NCBI GenBank assembly: GCA_009746045.1
Contig: RPFO01000167.1
Coordinates: forward strand, 1,308,074 to 1,372,073
DNA from: Mesostigma viride
Taxonomy: Eukaryota; Streptophyta; Mesostigmatophyceae; Mesostigmatales; Mesostigmataceae
Length of the DNA stretch: 64,000 bases
Reading direction: 5' to 3'
The notes under the pieces are model-generated. The model saw only the letters and a program-made list of their open reading frames with translations, ran no database searches and had not been told where the DNA came from. Position 1 is the stretch's first letter. Each line of letters starts with the position of its first letter. Positions 53,011 to 60,483 of this stretch are shown in pieces. The translations under genes and the position numbers were made by a program.

Positions 53011-53381
53011 TCAGCCCACTGTCGGCCCGCTGCTTGGAGTGGGGAGCCTCTTTACGGCCGCCACGGCCGGGGTGAAGTCAAGCGTGACGGGGCGACGCCA
53101 CATCTTGACCAGGAAATACACGAAGAACGCGAGGGTCACGGCCATCAACAGGGTCAGTCTGAACATCGCCTCGTAGGCCGGTACAAACCCGTCTCCCTCT
53201 ACCCCGTACGTCACCAGAAACCGGAGTGGGGCCCCCAGCGGGGACTGCACGATGTACTTGAGTGCCCGAAGCACCGGGCCGGGAGGAGGTGGCGGGGGCG
53301 GGGGGTGTAGTACGTGCCGTCCGCCTTCATTTTTCGGCGCGGTACGTGCGTGGACTCGGGTGGGGACGTGCCCTCTTCCAT
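53011..53381 (-). pseudogene. Small membrane protein, right-arm copy broken by one missing base
   Basis: Mirror copy of 49,163-49,534, but the run at 53,300-53,305 has six Gs where the left arm implies seven. The N-terminal part is therefore out of frame with the transmembrane part (MFRLTLLMAVTLAFF). Either one copy has decayed or the base is a sequencing error. Confidence 0.7.
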
Positions 53382-53755
53382 CGTCTATATCTATTGCAAG
53401 GGACAAAATTGCAAGGGTCACGGGCCCTAGCGCTTCCCCCCCGGCGCCTCTTGGTCCGCCGTACACGTCGTTGCGCGCGGTGTTGTTGCTGCTCGTGCAC
53501 CACCCGCCGTGCGGCCTGGTCCGCCGCTTCCTGGGCTCTTGCCCAGGCCATGGCCTGGTCCCCGAGCACGGCGATAACGGCGTACCGCAGGTCTCTTGGC
53601 CGTTCAATGCCACCATATTGCAAATTCCTGCGCATGGCTTCGAGTCTACGCTCGTACGGGTCGCGGTAGTAAGGTGGCGCGTTGACCGCCCGGCGGTACG
53701 CAAGATAGCTGCCAGGCCGGTCGACACCCGATTCGAACCTTCGTTGTACTGGCAT
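53327..53755 (-). CDS. Small basic virus protein, paralogue 2 (right arm)
   Basis: Identical in sequence to the product of 48,789-49,217 (142 residues), with the same promoter motif (A-run, GTGTAGGTAG, TATAAG) on the minus strand. Confidence 0.7.
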   Translation of the reverse strand: MPVQRRFESGVDRPGSYLAYRRAVNAPPYYRDPYERRLEAMRRNLQYGGIERPRDLRYAVIAVLGDQAMAWARAQEAADQAARRVVHEQQQHRAQRRVRRTKRRRGGSARARDPCNFVPCNRYRRWKRARPHPSPRTYRAEK

Positions 53756-53834
53756 GATACTTATACCCTACCTACACTTTTTTTTTTTGCCAGCATTATA
53801 GTGCCAGCTTTACAAGGGGTCGGGTCGGGCCGGG

Positions 53835-54143
53835 CTAGCGGGCCCTAGCGCTTCCCCCCCGGCGCCTCTTGGTCCGCCGTACACGTCGTCGCGTGCGGTG
53901 TTGTTGCTGCTCGTGCACCTCCACCACCCACTGCAGCTGGCCGGCCGCTGCTTGGGCTATGGCCTGGGCCTGGGCCTGGGCGGCCATTTCGGCCTCGATT
54001 GCTCTTTGCCGTTCAACGACGCGCATATTCCTGCGCATGGCTTCAAGCCGGAGCTCGTACAGGTTGCGGTTGAATTGGTTGATCACGCCTAGATGATGAC
54101 GGCCAGGCGGGTCGCCAGCCGGGAACATTCGTTTTACTGGCAT
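53835..54143 (-). CDS. Small basic virus protein, paralogue 1 (right arm)
   Basis: Identical in sequence to the product of 48,401-48,709 (102 residues), with the same upstream motif. Confidence 0.75.
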   Translation of the reverse strand: MPVKRMFPAGDPPGRHHLGVINQFNRNLYELRLEAMRRNMRVVERQRAIEAEMAAQAQAQAIAQAAAGQLQWVVEVHEQQQHRTRRRVRRTKRRRGGSARAR

Positions 54144-54263
54144 GATACCTATATCACACCTACACTTTTTTCTGCTAGTGTGCCAGCATTAGAGTGCCAG
54201 CTGTCATACTTTGAAAAGCGGGCTGACAGGGGGCCGACAGGGGGTCGGGTCGGCCCGGGCTAG

Positions 54264-54460
54264 TCTAAGTGCGAACCACGCCTTTCAGGCGGTCGCGGCA
54301 CCTCCACAACCCTTGCTAGGCTTCGCGAGGGCTACCCCTCGTTCGTGCGCGTGTTTTGAGCGTCGTTATCGTCGTTCGTGGCGGGACGCGGCAGGACGTG
54401 GCGGGCGTGGCGGGTCGTGGCAGGTCGTGGCAGGTCGGGTGTCGGCAGAGGCTGGAGAGG
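54264..54460. other. Unique spacer right of the palindrome
   Basis: First sequence outside the palindrome on the viral side. It contains short GGCAGGTCGTGG/GGCGGGACGCGG-type repeats. No gene seen. Confidence 0.6.
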
Positions 54461-55020
54461 TTGGATGTTCTTCTCGCCCCCGTTTTTGAGAAGTCTATCC
54501 ACGATCTTGGTCGAAACGGGGTTCTCGTCGCGCGCCGTTTTTTTTGTCACGGAGAAGGCTATCCAACAACATTGCTCGATAATGGCTGGAGAGGGCGTCT
54601 TAAATTTGTTCGATGGTCGGGCGGGGTTTAAGAGGGGGGGAGTTTGGATAGTCTTCTTTTGGTAGTCTTCTTTTTGGGTATGAAAGGGAAGTATTTTATG
54701 GCATAAGGAAAATTTTCAGGGGGGTATAGGGTATAGGGTATAGGGTGTAGGGTATAGGTGGAGTAATAGTTTGGCCGGGGGGGTAAAAAGAAGGCTATCC
54801 AAGAGAAGGCTATCCACGACCGACTGGCGAGAATGTCGGGAGGGGTCGTCTTAAATTTGTTCGATGGTCGAGCGGGGTTTGAGAGGGGGTGAGTTTGGAT
54901 AGTCTTCTCTTTTTTTTCCTGGTGACGGATGGACGGGCCGGTGTTGGCGGGGGTTTTGTTGGATAGTCTTCTCTTTTTTGGTCGGTAGAAGGCTATCCAA
55001 GTCGGGGCCGTGTTGAGAGC
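54461..55020. repeat. Third, diverged copy of the 12-mer site block
   Basis: Same orientation as the left-arm block, clearly homologous from TTGGATGTTCTTCTC to CCGTGTTGAGAGC but with many substitutions. The 12-mers are kept at 54,489, 54,553, 54,646(c), 54,789, 54,804, 54,897(c), 54,961(c) and 54,987. The variable base is mostly G where the arms have C. It also contains a TATAGGG run at about 54,720-54,765. Confidence 0.85.
54720..54765. repeat. (TATAGGG)n telomere-like heptamer run
   Basis: About five heptamers (TATAGGG, one TGTAGGG). A shorter, degenerate version is found in both palindrome arms near 50,337-50,365 and its mirror. Confidence 0.7.
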
Positions 55021-55087
55021 GTTCGAGCGGTGCTGTGCGCGCGCGTTTTAAAATTATGTGCGCTTTTTTGTATACGTGTTTCGCGCG

Positions 55088-55717
55088 ATGGTATCGTCCG
55101 ATCGTTGCGGTGCGTTGACGGGCAAGGGCGGCCGGTGCGGGTGGCAGACGTGGGGCGGCAGGAGCGCGTGCCCGCACCACGGGAGGGGCGCGCCTAGGCG
55201 CAAGGGGCGGGGCGCGCCTGGGCGCGGGGGGCGGGCGCACGGGGTCAGGGCGACCATTCTGCCCAGGGTGGTGCAGATGGTCATAGACGGTTTGCGCCCG
55301 GGAGAGGCGAACGATAGGGCTGCCCAGAAAGCCGAGGACGCTGCTCTGAATGCACGCGTAAGAGCCGAATTAGATGCCGCTTATGCAGCCCGTGACGCCG
55401 AATTGCGTGCCACTAGAAACGCCGAATTGCGTGCCGCTGGGGCTGATAAACGTGCCGCTAGGGCTGCCGCTAGAGCTGATGCCGCCGCTGCCGCCGCTGT
55501 TGATGCCGCGGAGGAACGACTTGGGCTCCAAGAATGGATACAGGCTCGTTTAGACGCGGAGAGCGACGACGAGGAGGACGAAGACAAGTTAACCAAGAGA
55601 GCGGGGTACGTGCCTATGTACGTGCCGATGTACACCGGCGCCCGCGTGCTGCCTAAGCGGGGCGGACACACAACGGGGGCGCGCAGGGTGAGGGGGCGAT
55701 CGCGCACGAGGAGGTGA
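55088..55717 (+). CDS. Cys/His-motif basic protein
   Basis: About 209 residues from ATG at 55,088. The upstream in-frame ATG at 55,058 would add ten hydrophobic residues and is less likely. The N-terminal motif C-G-A-L-T-G-K-G-G-R-C-G-W-(x9)-C-P-H-H-G is a C-x6-C-x9-C-x2-HG type zinc-binding pattern known from small phage and giant-virus proteins. Next come a basic Gly/Arg part, an Ala-rich helical coiled-coil-like middle (AAAAAVDAAEERLGL), an acidic patch (DAESDDEEDEDK) and a basic tail (RGRSRTRR). A TATA-like AAAATTATGTGC lies upstream. Possibly nucleic-acid binding. Confidence 0.7.
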   Translation: MVSSDRCGALTGKGGRCGWQTWGGRSACPHHGRGAPRRKGRGAPGRGGRAHGVRATILPRVVQMVIDGLRPGEANDRAAQKAEDAALNARVRAELDAAYAARDAELRATRNAELRAAGADKRAARAAARADAAAAAAVDAAEERLGLQEWIQARLDAESDDEEDEDKLTKRAGYVPMYVPMYTGARVLPKRGGHTTGARRVRGRSRTRR

Positions 55718-55815
55718 AAAATATATTCGTTAAAAAAATAAATAATAGCACGTTTATCACCTAGTCGCGCCCCTAGGGTGCGCTGTACATAAAACGCGGT
55801 GAGGGACAGTGCTCA

Positions 55816-56589
55816 ATGAGCTGCCTGTCACGCTTCAAACAACTGCTGAGGCCACACCAGAGATCTGACACACCAGAGATCTTGGATCTGCCACACCAGA
55901 GATCTGACACATCAGAGATCTCGGATCTGCCACATCAGAGATCTGCCACATCAGAGATCTGTCACATCAGAGATCTGCCACATCAGAGATCTCGGATCTG
56001 CCCCGTCACTTGCCACGTCACAGATCTTGGATGCCCCATGCACAGGCCTGGCCATATGGTGGACAAAGAGACCAGCAACTGTGAGAGAGCCATTTCGCCC
56101 GCAATCCGCCCGAAGTCGGCAATGGAGAACACAAGCGGTTCTGATGGTGGGGGCAGCTCTGATGGCAGCGATTCTGACAAGGAAAATATGCCACCGTCGC
56201 AATGTGTTAAGGTGCTAGACCCCTCACATGAAGTGGGAAATCGAGTTGTTCGATTGAACGAAGGGCCTCTCCCATCCAGGGTTTTTGTCCCAAGGGAGTT
56301 TGTGACCACTGTTCACTCCCAATTCGCGGACATGAGAGACAAGATCGAGGGGGTGATCACAAAGCACAAGAAGGAAAGGGATGCCACCCGAAAGAGACAC
56401 GAAAGGGCGAGGAACAAGCTTGCCAGCCAGGTCAATGACCTGAAGAGGGTCGTTTCGGAGAGGGACGACGCCTTGAAATTGATGGAGCTGGCCCTTACCA
56501 ACCACAAGGCCAGCATCGACAATCTCAGGACCCAGCTGGCCGCCGCCAAGACGGATTTGGCAAACGCGAAGATAGCATCCAAGGGTTGA
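55816..56589 (+). CDS. Coiled-coil protein with repeat-derived N-terminus
   Basis: Up to 257 codons. The first 70 or so codons come from a tandem CAGAGATCT repeat and may be untranslated. Alternative starts are ATG at 56,059 (MVDKETSN) and 56,122 (MENTSGSD). The remainder has an acidic Ser/Gly/Asp linker (SGSDGGGSSDGSDSDKEN), then a segment (VFVPREFVTTVHSQFADMRD) and a long heptad-type coiled coil to the stop (KHKKERDATRKRHERARNKL through ERDDALKLMELALTNHKASI to LANAKIASKG). AATAAA follows the stop. Structural or scaffold role possible; no family named. Confidence 0.65.
   Translation: MSCLSRFKQLLRPHQRSDTPEILDLPHQRSDTSEISDLPHQRSATSEICHIRDLPHQRSRICPVTCHVTDLGCPMHRPGHMVDKETSNCERAISPAIRPKSAMENTSGSDGGGSSDGSDSDKENMPPSQCVKVLDPSHEVGNRVVRLNEGPLPSRVFVPREFVTTVHSQFADMRDKIEGVITKHKKERDATRKRHERARNKLASQVNDLKRVVSERDDALKLMELALTNHKASIDNLRTQLAAAKTDLANAKIASKG
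55852..56030. repeat. AGATCT tandem repeat
   Basis: About eleven units based on CCACATCAGAGATCT, some expanded with CTCGGATCTG. Each unit contains the palindrome AGATCT. Confidence 0.85.
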
Positions 56590-56652
56590 GAAAACAAATC
56601 CTACATTGGTAAACAATAAATAAACTTTGGTTTACTGTAACGTCGATAAAGC

Positions 56653-56844
56653 ATGTCCACATCTAGCATAGAGAACGTTGCTCCCGTACAGGAGGGCCTG
56701 GGCGATTTGAAAAGGACGGAGCATCTGGACCCCACCGCCCCCGTTGTGTTTGCCCCCCCATTGGTGTCCAGGCCGGAGCTGGTCGTCCCGGTCGTGTTTG
56801 CCGTTGTCGTGATCGCCCTTTTGGTGGCGACCATGAGCCACTGA
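56653..56844 (+). CDS. Small tail-anchored membrane protein
   Basis: 63 residues: hydrophilic N-terminus (MSTSSIENVAPVQEGLGDLK), Pro-rich linker, and a C-terminal transmembrane helix (LVVPVVFAVVVIALLVATMS) ending SH. Preceded by an AATAAATAA-rich intergenic segment. Likely virion or host membrane protein; family unknown. Confidence 0.65.
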   Translation: MSTSSIENVAPVQEGLGDLKRTEHLDPTAPVVFAPPLVSRPELVVPVVFAVVVIALLVATMSH

Positions 56845-56850
56845 CGCACC

Positions 56851-58061
56851 TCAGTGCCTGCGCGCGCGCCATCTGTTGATTCGCCTCTGACCGGCGTTGT
56901 GGCCCGGCGCAGGTGCAGGCGCAGGTGCAGGCGCGGGCGGCGGGGGTGGAGGAGGGGGTGGAGGAGCCGCGTTGATGGCGGCGGCGACGACCTGCACGGG
57001 GACCCCTGCGGCGCGCGCTGTAGACAGGAGGTCGTTGGACGCGGCCACAAGATTCGCTCGGTTCCGTTGTCGGATAGCCGTCGCCCGCAGAGGGCCTATG
57101 CCGGCCCCTAGCGGCTGGCGCACGACGCGCAGGGCATCCTGGAACCTGGCCAGTCGCGCGGAATACTCGACGTCGCGTGCTTCCGGGGGGATAACGGGAA
57201 GGACTTTCTTCGCCCGGTTGCCGTGCCCGCAGCAGGCGGAGGGCCCTGTGTAGGTGGGTGGTGGAGGTGCGCGCGGCGGCGGGCGGCGGGCGGCGGGGAC
57301 GGTGGTTCAAGGGGGGCTAATATCGTATCTCCGAGGGCGGACACGTCGTTATATAGCTCTGTGTAATCTATGTCGTCGCTATCCATCCAGGTGTCTTGGA
57401 GGTTGTCCCTGGTGCCCCTTAACCTGTCAATGTCACGTCTGCGGTGCAGTCGGACCTTCCAATCAGGGGCAGGTGTACCATCACGACTAAGAACCGGCCT
57501 CCTCGACTGCTCGACGGCATCTGTGTAAGCGTTCAAGTCCAGGTCGTACTCAAAGTCTCGAAAGCGGGCCGGTGTGCCTTTCGGTTCTTGTTTCGCTCTC
57601 ATGCCGTGAGATCTAGCGCCCCTGTGAGATCGAGACCTGGCACGCCCGATTCGCCTCTGTGCGGCGGCGTGTCCTGTAGGGGGTGCTGGTGGCGGGCGAC
57701 TTACATCCCACATGTCGTTGGCAACGACACCGGGACCGATACCGGCAGCGACGGCGGTAGCTATGAGGTTGTCTTCGGCGTCTTCTGTGCGCTCTTCGTT
57801 CCGCCGGCGGGTATTTCGTTGACGCGCAGGTCCACCAGTGACCGGGCGCCTCGACTCGTTAACGACATCTGCGTAATGGTTCAAGTCCATGCCGTACTCG
57901 ATGTCCCCGAAGCGGGGTGGTACAAAACCGTTGGGGTTTTTCACAGCCCGCGTGCCGTGATAGACAAGGCCCCTGTTTCTGGTCGCGTGTTGGGTGCACT
58001 TGTGTGCCCGGCCGCCCCCCGCCGTCTGCACCTCGTCCCACTTTTTGTAATGACCGTGCAT
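56851..58061 (-). CDS. Three-module Pro-linked protein, frame-shifted between modules 2 and 3
   Basis: ATG at 58,061 (MHGHYKKWDEVQ). Module 1 contains PPRFGDIEYGMDLNHYADVV then ESRRPV, module 2 PARFRDFEYDLDLNAYTDAV then QSRRPV, module 3 PPEARDVEYSARLARFQDAL then VRQPLG. Each module is followed by an Arg-rich DNL-containing helix and a Pro-rich linker, and two of the three by a (GH).A..QRRI.R basic motif. Modules 1-2 share a frame to about 57,320. Module 3 and the end (QRRINRWRARRH) lie in another frame, the shift falling in the GC-only stretch at 57,270-57,320. Pseudogene, frameshift or sequence error. Function unknown. Confidence 0.65.
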
Positions 58062-58106
58062 TGGTATGAACCCATTAAGATTAGTACATTAACGTTATAT
58101 AATTTA
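58062..58106 (-). promoter_or_regulatory. AT-rich intergenic promoter
   Basis: The only AT-rich spacer in this block. On the minus strand, TAATAAATTATATAACGTTA precedes the ATG at 58,061 by about 30 bases and directly follows the stop of the upstream minus-strand gene. Confidence 0.45.
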
Positions 58107-58994
58107 TTAAGACGCTTTTATCCTCTTGTCCCTGTTCCACGCCTGGTTCTCAAGCATTAGTCGTTTGTTGTTTGCCGCAAACTCGGGGCCGCGGTACTCG
58201 CGAGCCTCCTTGTAGTGACCCAGCTTTTCTAGCCCAGGTGCCAGCATATCCACTATGGAGAGGGCCGACTTCTCGGGGTCGCCCCCCTTAGACACCATGG
58301 CCTTGTGCTGCTCGTGGAAGAATATCGACAGACCGCACATCCCGTCCGTGAAGGTGTCGCGAGTGGCCTGGCTCTTCTTCGTGAGCCCCTGGTCCTTGCG
58401 GTAGTCTGCCGTTTGATCGTAGCCCGTCGCCAGCTTGTTGGAACTGTTGTTGACGGCGGCGTACACTCGAGCGGGCACCGGCTTGGCGCTGCTCTCCTTG
58501 ATGGCGCGCATGTCCAGCTTTGTCTTCTCGCAGCTCTTGATGCGAGGGGCCTCCAGCACTTGCTGGCGAGGGAGAGGCACGAACTCCTCGCCGGTCCTGT
58601 CGCGGTACCGGTCGTGCAGGTCCTGGATGAGCGCCGGGTCGGCGTCGAGGTACCTCTCCAACAGCACGGCCATAGAGTGGCGGAAGGCGGCGGCCTTCTT
58701 GCATGGCAGTATCTGAATTATCCTGATGGCACCTCGTCGGTCCGTGACTGGGGTCTCTCGCTGACCGGCACCGGGAAACTTGAAGTTGTCCAAATGCTGG
58801 ACAACCTCATCCTCCTTCCAATCCTTTGCCAAATCGCCGAATACCTGCCTGGGGTTCTTCATGCCCGTTGACGAGATGAGGTCAAACACGGATATCTTGC
58901 CATCTGGCGTCACTCTGATCTTGCCAGCAAAGGGGTCCTCCCCCGGCACGCCGCGCGAAGGCTGCAGATACCTCACAAGTGTTTGGGACGCCAT
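58107..58994 (-). CDS. KilA-N/BRO-N-like domain protein, copy 1
   Basis: 295 residues from MASQTLVRYLQPSRGVPGED. The N-terminal ~115 residues show DPFAGKIRVTPDGKISVFDL, NPRQVFGDLAKDWKEDEVVQ, FKFPGAGQRETPVTDR and IIQILPCKKAAAFRHSMAVL. This pattern (G.ISVFD..., W/F..L, FPG.GQR.TPVTD..G...II.LLPG..AA..R) is one I associate with BRO-N/KilA-N-like domains of giant viruses and algae; the family name is from memory. The rest is helical (ERYLDADPALIQDLHDRYRD, GYDQTADYRKDQGLTKKSQA, GPEFAANNKRLMLENQAWNR). KilA-N/BRO-N domains usually bind DNA. A paralogue at 62,926-63,849 is about 70% identical by eye. Confidence 0.75.
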   Translation of the reverse strand: MASQTLVRYLQPSRGVPGEDPFAGKIRVTPDGKISVFDLISSTGMKNPRQVFGDLAKDWKEDEVVQHLDNFKFPGAGQRETPVTDRRGAIRIIQILPCKKAAAFRHSMAVLLERYLDADPALIQDLHDRYRDRTGEEFVPLPRQQVLEAPRIKSCEKTKLDMRAIKESSAKPVPARVYAAVNNSSNKLATGYDQTADYRKDQGLTKKSQATRDTFTDGMCGLSIFFHEQHKAMVSKGGDPEKSALSIVDMLAPGLEKLGHYKEAREYRGPEFAANNKRLMLENQAWNRDKRIKAS

Positions 58995-59130
58995 GGCCGT
59001 TTACTTGTGTCGGAGAAATGTTATCCGCTGAGATAAGCGCGCCATGCCACCAGGTAGTCACTGCAAATGATCCATCCGGCTTAGTAAACATATATTTGCG
59101 GAATATAAAAACACACGCGTATATTATAAC

Positions 59131-59547
59131 ATGGCGACAAAGAAAACGCGCACCCCACAACGCACTCGTACGGTGCACCGCGCACACCGCTCCCGAGCCG
59201 CTGCGGTGCTGACGCCGGCCATGGAGCATAATTACCACGCCGCATCGGGGATGCTGTCGTATCGTTTCGGCGGGGCGTTGGAGGCATTGTCGAAGGCGAA
59301 GGTGTCGGCGAAGGGCGATGTCCCCCCTGATCAGTACAGGAGAGATCTCCGGGAGGCCAATGCGGTGGAGCGGAACCTGCGGCGGTCGTGGCTCGTGTCT
59401 ATGGATAAACTGCGCCGACTGAGAGAACAAGGCGCGGGCATCCTTTATAGAGGGCCGGACGCCATCGTCGATTGGGTCATGAGAGCCGCCAAGACCGTTG
59501 TCATGCCTGGTAGGCGGGGACTCGCGGGTAAGCGTAAACGTTTTTGA
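59131..59547 (+). CDS. Small basic helical protein
   Basis: 138 residues: a Thr/Arg/His-rich N-terminus (MATKKTRTPQRTRTVHRAHR), a helical centre (MLSYRFGGALEALSKAKVSA, YRRDLREANAVERNLRRSWL) and a basic end (GRRGLAGKRKRF). High pI suggests DNA binding or packaging. Divergent from the minus-strand gene ending at 58,994, with an AT-rich spacer containing ATATTTGCGGAATATAAAAA. Confidence 0.7.
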   Translation: MATKKTRTPQRTRTVHRAHRSRAAAVLTPAMEHNYHAASGMLSYRFGGALEALSKAKVSAKGDVPPDQYRRDLREANAVERNLRRSWLVSMDKLRRLREQGAGILYRGPDAIVDWVMRAAKTVVMPGRRGLAGKRKRF

Positions 59548-59609
59548 TTAAAAAATATCGGTTAGTTGTATACGCAATACGGATGCCTGTCGGGAGCAAA
59601 GCTGACGTC

Positions 59610-59881
59610 ATGAATGGCAGGGCGACCAGGACGAGCGGGGGCTTAAGAGCGACGACCTGGTGCGGAGGAAGGACGGCCGGGTCGTTTCGAAGGCCAAGAG
59701 TGAGATAGGGGCGCAGAACCCGTGGGCCAAGTTTGTGAAGAAGGTGCACGCGGAGACCGGTGGCTCGCTGAGTGACGCGATGGTGGAGGCTAAGAGACAG
59801 TTGGACGGTTTGATGAGGGAGCGCGGCCTCGCGAACACCGCCGAGAACCGCCGCGAGGTCCTGTCCGGCCTCTCGCGTTAA
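59610..59881 (+). CDS. Small conserved-looking basic protein, one-base frameshift near the start
   Basis: ATG at 59,610 gives MNGRATRTSGG and then leaves frame at the G5 run (59,637-59,641). The neighbouring frame continues LKSDDLVRRKDGRVVSKAKS, EIGAQNPWAKFVKKVHAETG and SLSDAMVEAKRQLDGLMRER to the stop. Together they match the pattern GGL..DL....GR.VSK.KS, which I recall from small proteins of several eukaryotic dsDNA viruses. One added G restores about 90 residues. Confidence 0.6.
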
Positions 59882-59921
59882 CCCGGCTCTTTCCCCGTCG
59901 CGGCTGTCCGGCCTCGGTCGC

Positions 59922-59957
59922 AAAAAAAAAACGGAGGTAGGTTCTATATCACTCGCG
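59922..59957 (+). promoter_or_regulatory. Viral promoter-like A-tract with GGAGGTAGG and TATA
   Basis: A10 run, then CGGAGGTAGGTTCTATATC, then ATG at 59,958. Same order and spacing as the motifs at 48,372 and 48,756. Confidence 0.55.
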
Positions 59958-60338
59958 ATGGGTATGTTTATGTACGATTTTAAGAACCTCTTCAAGGTCG
60001 GCCTGCTGATCGGTTTGGCGCACGTGATCGCCACCTGGGTGCGGGTTAAGCGGGAGAAGTTTCGCCTGAAGGCAAACATCCGGTCGACCGTGTCCATCTC
60101 GTGGATTCTGGGTCTCAGCGGGCTCGCCTACGTGCTGTACAGGAACTTCCGCGACAAGGCCTACGCCTACGACACGCTGCCGTGGAAGATCTGGAAGGGT
60201 TTCTGGACATCCGGGGGTGCCAGTTTGTCCTATTCCATGCTCATGACGGGCGGGTCGGCTCACTTCTCTAGCCGGCCGGTTGCCGAGGTGGTGGAGGCGA
60301 CGGTGTCGGAGGCGACGGCCCCAACCACGGCCGCGTAA
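59958..60338 (+). CDS. Small two-pass membrane protein
   Basis: 126 residues. Hydrophobic segments LFKVGLLIGLAHVIATWV and STVSISWILGLSGLAYVLY are separated by a basic loop (RVKREKFRLKANIR). A third weak segment (KGFWTSGGASLSYSMLMTGG) and a Val/Ala/Thr-rich tail follow. No family recognised. Confidence 0.7.
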   Translation: MGMFMYDFKNLFKVGLLIGLAHVIATWVRVKREKFRLKANIRSTVSISWILGLSGLAYVLYRNFRDKAYAYDTLPWKIWKGFWTSGGASLSYSMLMTGGSAHFSSRPVAEVVEATVSEATAPTTAA

Positions 60339-60483
60339 CTTTGAGACCGGAGCGGGTGGCGCCTAGATCTCCGCCCCCTCGACCTGGGTCTGGGCCGCGG
60401 TCTCGGCCTCGGCACGGGCACAGGGATGGGGATGGGGGTGGGGACGGGGACGGGGATGGGGACGAAACGGGCGGCTGTCATCG
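60339..60483. other. G/C-rich spacer between convergent genes
   Basis: Short GGGGATGGGGACGG-type repeats at 60,420-60,465. No gene. Confidence 0.6.

Larger units (their letters stand above)
48281..54263. repeat. 5,983-bp near-perfect palindrome (inverted repeat without spacer)
   Basis: Arms 48,281-51,273 and 51,274-54,263 are reverse complements of each other. The only differences I found are three homopolymer steps of 7 versus 6 bases. The outer edges are CTAG on both sides. Left of it is a truncated minus-strand frame and LINE debris; right of it is unique virus-like sequence. This is the expected structure of two inverted terminal repeats joined at a hairpin end. Confidence 0.95.
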
